From Haemonchus contortus (taxonomy: Eukaryota; Nematoda; Chromadorea; Rhabditida; Trichostrongylidae): DNA of 64,000 nt. The translations under genes and the position numbers were made by a program. The DNA lies in assembly GCA_000469685.2 (NCBI GenBank), contig LS997564.1, positions 7,218,591 to 7,282,590 of the forward strand, in the 5' to 3' direction. Under the pieces are notes generated by a model. The model ran no database searches and had not been told where the DNA came from. It saw nothing but the letters and a program-made list of their open reading frames with translations. Below, piece by piece: positions 48,001 through 59,266 of the stretch. Positions within the stretch are counted from its first letter, which is position 1. The number at the start of each line of letters is the position of its first letter.

Positions 48001-51000
48001 CCTTTTCCGGGCTTTTCAGGAAGGCGAAGCTCAAATGAGCACATAGGGTGGCCTTTAGATGGCCTTTTTCGTAAGTGGAGGCACCTAGTGGAGTTCTTAC
48101 GTATACATGAAAGCCTCTGAAGAAGGCCATCGTTTTCAAAAGTTATTGAATTTTATGTATCAATTTTGAAGGCTTAGATAAAAAACCCTCAAAAACATAC
48201 ATAATATGGTTATAATATAATATGGTTCGATCCTCGAATAGTTTCAAGATGGACTCGTAGTAGAGTGAGTAAACAGGAGCTTTTTTCCATGAGGGCAGCG
48301 TTTTTGCAAAGAGTATGTCGCCCACATTACTCGTTTGTATTTTCCAACACAAATCTTGGATTGCCCCACCCAAGTTTTGGTTAAGAGGTTTTTTTTTTCA
48401 AATTAAAGTTTTCGATTTTGAATTTAAAATTTCCTTGTTTGGTTGCATATATCTGGAGAGGCTCAATCAGCTATTTAGACTATATATATTCCATTACTAT
48501 TCTGTTTATTTTTTAAGTGGGATTGCAGTGTTTTCAGTTAGGTTTTTAACGTAAGAAAAAAAATTAATTCATGGACATGATAATATGACTTATTAATCCG
48601 GCAAAGATGTGACGGGTGCTTCATCCGATAGAAGGGAATTGCTTTAATCGACCAGGTCGTAGAGGGAAGAAAGCAGATGATCCTTCGTAGCTTCCAGCAG
48701 GCGTATTGACAGTGGATGCGTATGAGCCACAGAGCGTACTCTCTCCAGAACCCCATCGCTGCCTTCCTCGATTGGTCCATAGTTGGTTCATGGTTTGTTG
48801 TGTTTCACGGACGAGTTGTGTAGCCGTTGTCCTTATAACGAAATCGCGCTATCCGACAACCACCCGCAAGCATTCAAGCGGAATCGCTTCAAACAGGCCA
48901 AACAGCATGTGAAGTGAGAATTTCATCGACTTTGCCCTTCCACGTTGCTTGCTTGTTCCGCCTTTTTTCTACCCACAAGATCGCTGTTCCTTCCTTTTGT
49001 CTGTATTACCACCCTAGACCTAAATAGGATTTGATTACACCCTTTTTCATTCGGCTCGCATATCCTATAAATCCTTTTGGATTATGAGCTTTACTTTTTA
49101 TTTCATTTTAATTTATACTGTCCATATTTTATGTGATTTTCACTGCTTATTTATACTTATAGTTGAATTTTCATCCTGTTATAGAGAAATGATGCGGACT
49201 GCTTGTGCCCAAGTGATTTGCCTATCACTGGCTGTTCAATTTGGGCTTCTTGGCTTTGGTAGGCGGTTGAAATTACTAGAAGCCACCGTTTCTGTCATCA
49301 TATCATGTCCGTTTTCCAATGTGTCAAGCATTCTTTCTTCGACAGAATGCTGAATGCTTTTGAATAACAAATTCGGCTCGAAAACTGTGGCGCTGAAGCA
49401 ATGGGGCGAAGAATAAATATAGAAAATAAAACGATTTCGCGGCGATCAATTCTATATTTGGAATGCGCCCATGGACTCGACTTCCATTCAAAATAGGGGT
49501 AATTGAAAACCTAATTGGTCGGGTCAATAAATGGTCTAAGCGCCATTCAACTAGCTTTTGATACCCTCTACCAAAGACGAGCTGTAGATTGTACTCAGAT
49601 AGGCTTTGAACACATCGGCGTATTCGGCAAGAGGAAATAGTCGCTGTTGGTTGGTGTGCAGGTCGTCTTGACTAGTTTTTAGGCCTTTGAAGGAGACGAT
49701 TACGTTGAAGGGACAGAGCGTGAAATTTATTAAATAGTCCCATCCAAGAACGTCGCAAGACTTAGGAATATCACTATCATTAAGTGCTTTTCCCCCTGAT
49801 CTATTCGATCCCTTAACCATCTATTTGGTAACACGCAGCTCCACACTACCCCATATGGTCTCGAATGAAGTGAGTAATCAAAAGTACCAATCGGATATAT
49901 CAGTGATTTCCAATTGTTGGTTACGGAATGGCTCTTTCTAGGAATAAGACGTAAAATCATGTGGTAAGCTGTTGGAAATTTCTCGATTTTTTCGCCTAAT
50001 GATGTCCGTAGGTTCACTTTCCTTTTCAATTTCTACGTCTTTTGGTTGTTTGTTCCATTTTTTCTTTTATTTTTTCTCTATTTTTTTTTTGCTTTCGTTG
50101 TAGGTGAGGTGAAGTGAGAAAAAGGTGACCCTGGCAGCGACATGTCTTGTTTCTTTTTTTAGGGAGTTTTTGAGCGCGATTTGCTTCTTTTTCTAGGGGG
50201 TTTGTCAAGCACGATTTGCGCTTTTACAATTTGACTGGACGGGTTTATTCTTCCGGATGTTAGTGTCTGCTGTCTTTTTTTTTCTGAATGCTAGTACGAA
50301 TTTTTAGAGCCGAGCTGCTTACTTCTTCTTTTCAAGGGCATGTTTTACGATCTCGGGAATTCGGCGACTAGGGGGATGGGCTAAACATGTTGTTTGAACA
50401 TTTTAGAGGGCCCTTAGAGGTTATTTCCATTAACGATTTTCCCTCGAGGAGATAGTGTGGAGTAGCTGAAAGTGGCTTGTTGTGCTGCCGGTCTGGAGTG
50501 AATCTACATTATCCTGACTAAAAAAAGAAAAATAGTGGCTGATATTTTGGAGTAAATCGGCCATTTATTCACCAATCCATTTGTGTGACGCTATGAACTT
50601 CACTCATAACTGTAAAGGTAAGTAGGTGCATACTTATCCTGCACAGGACCCTACGGGGTGGTTAAAGCTGGGCGTTCAAAGCGCTCGGGTAAGTGCAACA
50701 CCAATGAACTCGTTCCAGTGAGGTGGGTAACATGATTTGCCTGGGCCTGGGTGGATTTAGGCTTCCTGTCCCTGAAAAACAAGTCTCCATTACCTGCGGT
50801 GATTTACGGTCTCTGACTGTTGGTTTAGGCGTGAAGGTTTTTTCGAGAGTTAGAGCGAAAATTGATGCTCTAATGCGTTTTTTTTTCTCTTTGCTGCTTA
50901 GTAAATCATCGGAGAAGAGGCAAGTTCCCACGTCAAAGGCTATTTTTGTATGGTGCCAATGCCATTTTGTAGATGCCAGGGACATGAGTGGCAACGCCAA

Positions 51001-51548
51001 AAAAGTCCTTCTCCATTCATCTCCCAAATCTTTCTTTCTTTCTGTCTGCCCATCATGCTCGAGTCTGTCCGGTATCATGGGTTTGACAGGATGTTGAATA
51101 GGTTCCGTTAAAGCGAGGTACACCCTGGTATGATAGAAACGTTCCGATGCATTCGTTGTCTTGCTAGTCATTGAGGTTTTCAATGGATCACAGCCAAAGC
51201 TAATAGTACCATTAGGTTGCGAGGTGGTCCCTCGAGTATATTTACGGCTTCAGAGGCTGCGAATCTGTCTTAACTTGGACGACGTCGGAACGAGCGTCCT
51301 TTCTGAACTGTGCTAGTCGTAAAGTGCTACTTTCGAATGGGTTGAAGTACTTTTACGACTTCTGTTAGGCTAGCCTTTTTATAGTTTTCTGCTCGACGCT
51401 TTTTAGTATGTCAGAGACTCACGTTTTGCTTCGATTACTCTAGTAAACCTATGAAAGTAACCGAGTCAGGCTAGTAGTTGGATGAAAGTGCCCACATTAT
51501 TCTTTACTTGAGGATAAAGTCGTCAAGCGTCGTTCAATCCTCAATCTA
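45044..51548. other. ~6.5 kb repeat-rich stretch with no recognised gene
   Basis: Apart from the MITE at 47522-47798 and a short SINE tail-like fragment around 49455-49500 (AATGGAAGTCGAGT on the minus strand), nothing was recognised. A 173-codon minus-strand frame at 50662-51183 overlaps a 124-codon plus-strand frame. Neither has family features, so I do not call a gene. Confidence 0.5.
47522..47798. mobile_element. MITE-like element, copy B (pair with 9390-9652)
   Basis: About 277 bp with ~30-bp inverted termini: TCATGAGGGG...GCGTTAGGAACGA (47523-47551) against TCGTTCCTAACGC...CCCCTTCATGA (47766-47796). It shares termini and most of its interior with copy A but has diverged. No transposase. 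Confidence 0.85.
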
Positions 51549-51802
51549 GGGTGCGTCCTGTATTTGACTACCATTCGAAAACATAGTGGCATTCAGATGC
51601 ATTTGTGGCCTATACAATGGCTTGCGTAGGTGAGCCCATATAGTCATGCTTTTATCCTCGCAGGCGAGTCTGGCATGATTCAGCCGACTTTGGAGGAGTA
51701 GAAAGCTCGATTGGCCTGGGCTAGTATCGATTTGAGATTCGACACCCACACCATGCATGTGTGGTAGTGCGCCAAGCGTCACTATACCACCTCGTACCGT
51801 AC
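51549..51802 (-). mobile_element. tRNA-derived SINE-like repeat, copy 1
   Basis: Read on the minus strand from 51802, the head GGTATAGTGACGCTTGGCGC resembles a Pol III A-box region. It is followed by GTGTCGAATCTC (B-box-like). The body matches the copies at 54059-54303 and 56692-56935 (TACTCCTCCA, CGCAAGCCATTGTA, TGGTAGTC). The 155-codon frame across it is repeat-derived. Confidence 0.7.
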
Positions 51803-54058
51803 TTCGTTTAATAATGCCCAAATTTTGAAAGTTTGCTATCTCTGAGCCCTTCCCAGGCTTGTTTTGAATATTTGCATTTGAAAGCACTTGACGTCTATTC
51901 TTATTGGCAAGCTTTCTGCAGAGAACTTTGAAAAGTTCAGTATGAATTTGGGTACTTCTGATAATGTGCTTTGCAGTTCTGCAAAGCATATATTCGGAAC
52001 TGTCTGTACTCATTTGATATGTAGTTTTTCTGGAATACTTTGAAGGTAATCAGCATAAATATGATGGCTTAAAGTAGAAGGGCTCAGCTCATAGATAAGA
52101 TAATAGCTCGTAAATATCGCTTGCTATTCATGTTTTTCGTGTTTTTAAAGCAATAACGTATTCTCCGAAGTAGACTCTGAGAAAGCCCCTTCCTTCCCTT
52201 CCTTCATCATCCGGACTTAGGTTCTTTGAATCTATGAAGATTGGTCTGCGATAGAAAGGATTAGTACGTTTAGGCGTGCGGAATTTTTGCTTCAAGATGA
52301 AGTAGGTCTACATCAAGCGGAAAAAATCCAATAAAAATTTCTTTTGCTTGATTTTCTCTGGAGTGAAAGGTAAACTTTCAATGGGTTGGTAGGAGAATGG
52401 CCATTTACCAACTATCCTCCTCCCTCATGTGATTTCCGGAATCCTCGTATTCTGGTGCATCAAAATTGCTCGTTCCTTGAGAGTCTTGCATTCAGATTCC
52501 GTAGCATAGCGAGTTTTTTGATATTCAACATTTTCCATGGCCAGCTATATTACTCATAATATTCTTCTATCCGTCTATTTTCTTTCTCCTCCTTGTTTTT
52601 TCGGTTATTCTTGCTTGCCTGTGTTCGTTTGATTAGGCGTGTGAGCATGTTTTGGCTCATTTGTGCGACGGAGCTCCTCACAAACTGACTAGACTGATTT
52701 CTTTGGACCAGGATTTCCCAACGTTGCTGAATATTTGTTTCGGTCCTTTTTTGACAGTGATTCCCTTATACGGTCTCTAGAAGTTCTCGATTTTCCTGCC
52801 TTCATCTCGTTGATCATCATACAAAGAGTCCTAAGTTATTTTCTTTCGAACAGGGTTTTCTATAGTTGACAGGTCATCGGGCCTGACTCATCCTGTCGCT
52901 TGTCTGACATCCCGTAGGAAGCGGTGAAGCTCAACCGGAGTTGTCATCAGTTTGAGTTACGTATCCGTCCAGTCTGTTCGTTAATCTTCTGTAGTATCCT
53001 CTGTCTTCGATCGTATTCGACATTCAGGGCTCTTCATCTCCTCCCTTGCTAGCCTGTACTTCTGCTACTGATGGTCCTACAGCCCATCCAGCTGATTTTC
53101 ATCTTCATCACCACAGCTGCGGTATTTCGAGACCATTCAAGAGCATTACTCTTTACGGATGCCAATGATTGTCGATCGAAGCGCTAATCTGTGGTAAAGA
53201 TCACCTAGACAAGAGGCTGAGAACCCTCCATGGACCTAGTACTCATTCAATTCTCATACTTCAGAGTGCAGTCCTCATAATGGACGGTTGCTTCATTTAC
53301 ATTTACCTTCCCATGACATTCAGATATCTACAAGTTCCCAGCCGATCGCCCATGATCCGCAAACATCTGGAAATGTGAACCCTGCTTGAATATGCGTCGG
53401 TCTCCGCTAGCCCTATTTCCGGTTGAGCCTATCCATATTTATCTTGCCTTTTCATTCCATTCTGAGAGGATATCAAACAAAGAGACAAAAGGGCACCATG
53501 TTTCTGGATCCCCTTGAAAGCTAATCATTTAGAACTTAGTATGATCTAGGAGTTCCATTAACCAACTTCTTTAACTGTTTTCGTGGCTGTTAGTGGGAGG
53601 TGAGGGTAATTGTTCACTGAAAACTTTGATCATCTTGCGAAACAGTGAGAACAGATTTTTGTTCTCAGAAATTGCCTTTCTGGATAGCATGCCCTTCTTT
53701 CCTCCTGGCTGAATGGCTTTGAAAGGGGACCGAAATTTCTTTCTTTGTGAACATGCTTGCCCTGCTTCTGTAATGTGAACTCAGAAGAGTTCGAGAGTAT
53801 ATAAGCGGAACAGTTGTTCCTCAATCATCTGGCCGATCTGAACTAGCACCATCGATTGCCCGTCATCCATCATTTCCTCTTCTTGAAGGGAATTTTTATA
53901 ATAAGAGTTGAATTCTGGGAAATGCCATTGTGCTTTTTAGATCATTAGCCGAAAGAATTCCATGCAAGAGGGATCGAATATTATTCTGTGCAGTGGCAAT
54001 ACATATATGACGACATAAAAGAAAAATAAAGGGTAAAGTCTTCAAGCGATAATTAGTC

Positions 54059-54303
54059 CCGTCTGAAGGATTCACCCCACATTCGACTTCCATTAGGAAT
54101 CGTGGTGGTGTTCTGAACGCGTTCTACAATGACTTGCGGTAGCGAAACGATGTACAAGTCCCCAATGAGTCTGCTACCAATTAAGTATCGCTGGAGGAGT
54201 AAAAGGCTCAGTTGGTCTGAACGAGAATTGAGCCGGGAATTGAACCCGTGGACATACGTGTGTGGTAGTGCGCCACTTGGCACTACACAACCTCACCTTT
54301 ACA
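54059..54303 (-). mobile_element. tRNA-derived SINE-like repeat, copy 2
   Basis: On the minus strand from 54303: GTTGTGTAGTGCCAAGTGGC (A-box-like), then GGGTTCAATTCCCG (B-box-like), about 26 bases apart as in tRNA genes. The body that follows contains TTGGTAGCAGAC, GACTTGTACATCG and CACCACCACGATTC, shared with copy 3 in the opposite orientation. Confidence 0.75.
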
Positions 54304-56691
54304 CGACGACCTCGCCAAATTTATTAACTCTGAAGTTACGAAATAGAAATACCCAAAGATAAGTTCTATAAGTAGTCTTGGAGGGTTAGGCGTTGTGGTG
54401 CACCTCGAGAAGTAGTGGTGTTGTCCTGCATTTTATTTTTTTGAGTCAGGCATAATGCAAAATGTATAATATGATAGAGGCTGGAAGTTTGATTTCTCGA
54501 TGTTTCTAGATTGATCTTACAGAGGTCATCTGCCCTTTCATCTTCTAATTGAAAACAGTTAACTTTTCTATAATATCTCCGGTCTTACAATTTTTGGTCA
54601 TGTGGTTTTGATGGCAATTGGTGTGTAATTCTCTGATTTTTTCCATATAGAATAAGGTACAGGTTTAAATTGCGAGGAGAAATCTACAAATCTTCGAAGG
54701 GATGATCCTCTCATAAATAGAGATGGTAGGCTTCCCTTGCCAAGCTGAGAGACAATTATTTGACTCATCGTAGATGTTGTGTAATCTCTCTGGCTACTGA
54801 ATTGCGTTAGGTTTGATTCATCGCAGCTGGGAGGTGCGGTTGAGCAAAAAAGACAGATTCTGGGGTGAGATAGGGCATGAGTACTAGTTTAATTTTACAC
54901 CACTATAACGCGAACTACTTATTGACCTCAAGTCAACGTCAACTTAGACCTCACTGCAGTTCGCTAACCTACTTCTTCACTTACTGAACAGTTGAGCAAG
55001 CTAAGAATTGTGAAATACGATAGCTCTCACTAAGCTTCTCGTCTTACTTGTGAATGACTGAATTCTGCGTTACTGCGCATTGCATCACCACAAAGCCGCA
55101 TTTCACCTCGAAGACTTTAATCTCTTCTGGTTTTCCAACAAGCTCTAACAACCCTTCAATTCGGTAAGACAACTTGCTTTTTTTTTAAATGAGAAAATTT
55201 CGTTTTCTTGTTGTACGGGCCCATCAAAATTTCATCTTATATTCAGGTTGAATTTATACCTTTCAATGAGATTGAAAGAAATCTTTCAGAAATAGGGGAA
55301 TAATTAAAGACAAATAAATAAATGGATTTCGGCGGTGTACAGATTTCCTGAATTTTGAGATAATCGAGTTTTCAAGAAAGTTCAGCTAATCTAAGCTGAC
55401 CAATTTCACTTTCTTACTACCCGTCTTATTCGGGTTCTTATGGATTGTCACATCTGTGGTGGTGGCGAAGATATTTCAAAAAGAACCAGATTCCCGTCAT
55501 TTCATGATTTTGCTCTCGCAATCCTTCCCTGAGTATATTGCCAGTTATTTTCCACTTGAACTTCACAAAACATATCTGAAATGGATGATTCTTTTCAATT
55601 TTATCTTCATGCGTTTGTGAAGTTGAAGGTTCGAATGAAATCCATGTTTTTTACTAGTATACTTAGTTTGTTATATTTTAGATGAACAGGCTATGTGCGG
55701 GTTGACGGACCTTGTGTCAAGCTGTCTATCAAAGGCAGGTAGTGGGCACAATCGTACGAATAGCGGTCAACAACCACAACCATTCCTCAGAGCTAGCCTT
55801 TTCACTGGAATTCCTCCCACGATTCAATTCTACACCAAAGGGACGAAAGGTTAGTATGCTCTCAGATATAATTACTATTAACTTTTTTTTGATTGTGTCA
55901 AAAGATTTAATATAAAAATTTCTCATCTGAAATATCACAAACTTTGTAAAGCAGCATTTTGTAAGTTTGAGGAGTTGTCTCGTTTGAATTACAGTCATTT
56001 TAAATTATCTTTAAAGCTCTATGAGAAAAGTTTTATATAGCTTTGCTGGGAATATTTGAGTATTAAATGTTTCCCCACACAAATATAGTACAGCATCGTA
56101 TGTTCTAGAGCCGGGGGTTTGAGAAATCGAGAATCCACTGAAACGCCGTGTCTAAGGTTTTGACGAGTTAAGTTTTTCTCGGACTTAGACCCTATTTACT
56201 CTTTAAATTAGTCCCTCGAATAGCTTCTTTTGTTACTTTCTGATGATTTTGATTATTCTGAAGTAAGCGATTCGAAGAACTCTCATATTTTTTTGAATTT
56301 TGAGCGATTTTTTCTTATTTGAGCGAAGCACAAGAATTTTCAATGCCAAAAAAGCCTTCATCCCACGAGTTCGGTATTGAATTGTGGTTTGGGAAATAGA
56401 GAACCAGGCGAACACCCTAACCAGTAATATTCGATAAATTGAGGGATGTTGATTTGGGAAAAAAGTGTGAACCGACTCGTTAGACTACCGTTTTCAAGGA
56501 CGTAAATATCGAACGTTGTTGTAAGATTGCGTCAAAGCAGTAAAATGCTCGGCGTGCTATGACGACATCGGAACATGTGCCGGGCTGGTCGAGCTCACGA
56601 TTCGTAAACTGCGTCATCACTACTTGGCAGATGTCACGGACCTTCGCTGAGCTTTGGATCCTGGATTAGCAACATCCATGTAAGGAATAGT
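54304..56691. other. Stretch without recognised gene between SINE copies
   Basis: About 2.4 kb of AT-rich sequence. No exon chain, repeat pair or RNA gene was recognised. Confidence 0.5.
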
Positions 56692-56935
56692 AAAGGTGGT
56701 GTAGAGGCAAGTGGCGCACTATCGCACAGCCATGGTCCAGGGTTTGAATCACGGATCGATATCCGCCTATATTAACCAAGCCTACCATTACTTTGGAATC
56801 GATTGATTGGTAGCAAACACGTCTGGGAGACCAAAAGCCTTGACTTGTACATCGGCTGGCCACCAGAGGTCATTCATTGTATGGGCCACCACCACGATTC
56901 TGAAACGTAGTCGAGTGCAAGGCGCATCGTATTTA
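56692..56935 (+). mobile_element. tRNA-derived SINE-like repeat, copy 3
   Basis: Plus strand: GTGTAGAGGCAAGTGGCGC (A-box-like) followed by GGGTTTGAATCACG (B-box-like). The body then contains TTGGTAGCAAAC, GACTTGTACATCG and CACCACCACGATTCTGAA, which match copy 2. Confidence 0.75.
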
Positions 56936-57944
56936 CGGGAGGGATCAACATCAAGAGCTTCATCCTTCCATTTATCAGTTTTTTTTTAACCTTGAGTTCA
57001 TGGCGGTGCTCTGCTCTATGCCTGCCTGTAGGCGAAAATGGGAAAGGTGTTGCGTCATGTCATTACCAGACACTCAAAATTACTCTTTACTGTTTGGTAT
57101 GCGATTATAGTATGGTTGAACAATCGTTGTCATAAGAGTATTCATCCAATACACAAAGAATGGGAGGATGGAGTCTTGGAGTTGATCACTACCATTTTGG
57201 AGTGCGCCACGTTTTCGACTTCCTTACTGAATCGAAGTACCGTTTGAATGCCTGCTTGTCCTGGTCAGTGGCATTTGAAGAGGATGGATGTACAGTCCAT
57301 GGCTTTCCTTCTCCCAGACGAGTCTTCCACCGTTTTACCAGGTCGAAAGATGGAAGACCTAATTGCTTTGATGTTGGTTCAAGATTTGATCCTTGGACTA
57401 TCTGTACAGAAGGGGCCAACTTAGCAGTTGTACTGAGGTTATCAAAATTACAGAATATTACCATTTCGCATTCACCACACAGGTAAGTAAGCACAAGGGA
57501 ATTATGGGCATTGTGTATGGTTCCGTATCCATCACGTCTTATAATGCATAGAAAAATGACAAAAATTCGTCATCTCGGACTCGTTGCCGTTCTTTTTTCC
57601 TCCTTTTGATGGACTCATGCTCATCACCACTTCAAACAGCCACGAACACATCATCGAACGTCATCAATCTCTTTGATGTCGGCGGCATTGAGGCCTTTCT
57701 AACTCCCTGCTGGATTCACGAGGGATATTCGAAAATCACTGTTCAGTACTTGGGGAAAGTTTGCTGGAAAGTAGTTGAACACCATTTGCCAACCTTTGGG
57801 AGTTCATGTATTGCCATAAGGACCAAAAAAGTATATATTACATCTAAATAAGTGAAAATAGTAGCATAAATCATCGCAAGTATAGGGAAAAATCCAGTAA
57901 TTCCAGCATTTTATGAACAAAACAATTTTACCACTTTTCGGTCT

Positions 57945-58105
57945 TTTCGTTTCTCCATGGTCCTATGGTCAGGGCAGGTCTGAAACACGTCTAGGCCAAC
58001 TGAGCCTACCATCAACTCAGAGCAGTTTGATTAACACCAGATCCGTTTGTGAGGATAAAGATACGAACTTGAAGCTCGGCTGGACCCGGAAGCTTATTTT
58101 GACTA
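57945..58105 (+). mobile_element. SINE-like fragment, copy 4 (headless)
   Basis: Contains CTAGGCCAACTGAGCCT and TTTGTGAGGATAAAGATACG, similar to interior parts of copies 1 and 2 (GAGGATAAAAGCATGAC, CCAACTGAGCCTTTTACTCC). No tRNA-like head was found upstream. Confidence 0.45.
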
Positions 58106-59266
58106 CCATAAATATGCACGATTCGTATGGGAAAGTTTCCACAAAATATCTCTGAAACAAGAAAATTGGGTGAAATATTTAGCCAACAGCAATATGAAAT
58201 CCTAACGAGATTACTGTACTTTAAAATGCGATTTCCAGTTCGGTTCTGACATCGTTTTATTGTGTTTGTTCCTCAGGAACACAAATTTTACTGATTGCCG
58301 AAAATTGCTAGGAAACTGAAATGTTTTTGTTGGCCGTTGAATTCGAGCTTGCAGGGTAATTCTCGTTAATGGTATCGTGGTTATGAGTACTAGTTACAGC
58401 TGGGTTCTAAGAGAACAAAGGCTCAAGTAAATCATGGGATGACCTATTGTCGTAGAGCTTGTAAAAGTATTATGGAATACTGGTGTTCACCTAATAGTGT
58501 AACGAGAAACTTCCAGTCCCGTGAACTTTCTTGCTTTTTTTGTTCACTAGGCTGTTTACTAGGGGCTTTGATGGACTCCTACAGCGGTCCTACTAGTAAC
58601 ATACTCGAGACAATTTGAGGAATTCTATATATCGAATCAGATGGAAGCAGTGTTCGCAGTAACGTAGCAAGAAAAGACAACAATGCAGTAAACAACCATA
58701 TCTAATTGCCCCAAATATCGCATTGCTCCTGTAGATAGACTAGTATGTGTTCGTAGAACAAATCCCATTCCGTGGTGTGTATGTGAGGCATTGCGTTAAG
58801 GGCTGTTCAAGTCATTTGTTTACTTCAGTTGAACTATCAACAAAGAAAGAAGCATCGTAATGGTAATGATAAGTAGGCTTGGTAATGAGTGTTATATCAT
58901 AATATCATGTAATAGTAAGTTGTAGGTTTTGATTTAGTGAAACACAATTACTCACTTCTTGATTCCGATGTAAAACCTCCCAGAAGGTTCGTTGTCAAAA
59001 GCCCTCGTAGAAGTCCTTCGACGGAGTACTATCCTCTGAATACGGAATATTGAAAACAGTGTCATCTAAATTTGAAGGCACTTTCCCTATTAAGTTGCAC
59101 AGCGTGTCAGAATTATGCACTGCTGTGACATTGTGGTTTAGTCATATTGTAAGTAATGGTCATCTCCTAAACCTTGTAGGATACTTGAAATATATCTGCA
59201 GTGGGGGTAGGAAGAGAAAATAAATGAGACTTCTAGTACGTGGGCTTTCAATTAGCAATTTTTCAG
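58106..59266. other. Upstream interval of the TTLL gene
   Basis: Expected to contain the missing 5' coding exon of the TTLL4 gene, if it is near. A plus-strand open stretch at about 58924-59047, reading SLLDSDVKPPRRFVVKSP, is protein-like, but no donor that would join 59267 in phase 1 was convincing. Confidence 0.3.

Noticed and set aside
50662..51183. 173-codon minus-strand open frame overlapped by a 124-codon plus-strand frame
   Set aside because: No conserved motif, no exon partners, open on both strands in a repeat-rich stretch; more likely repeat-derived or chance.
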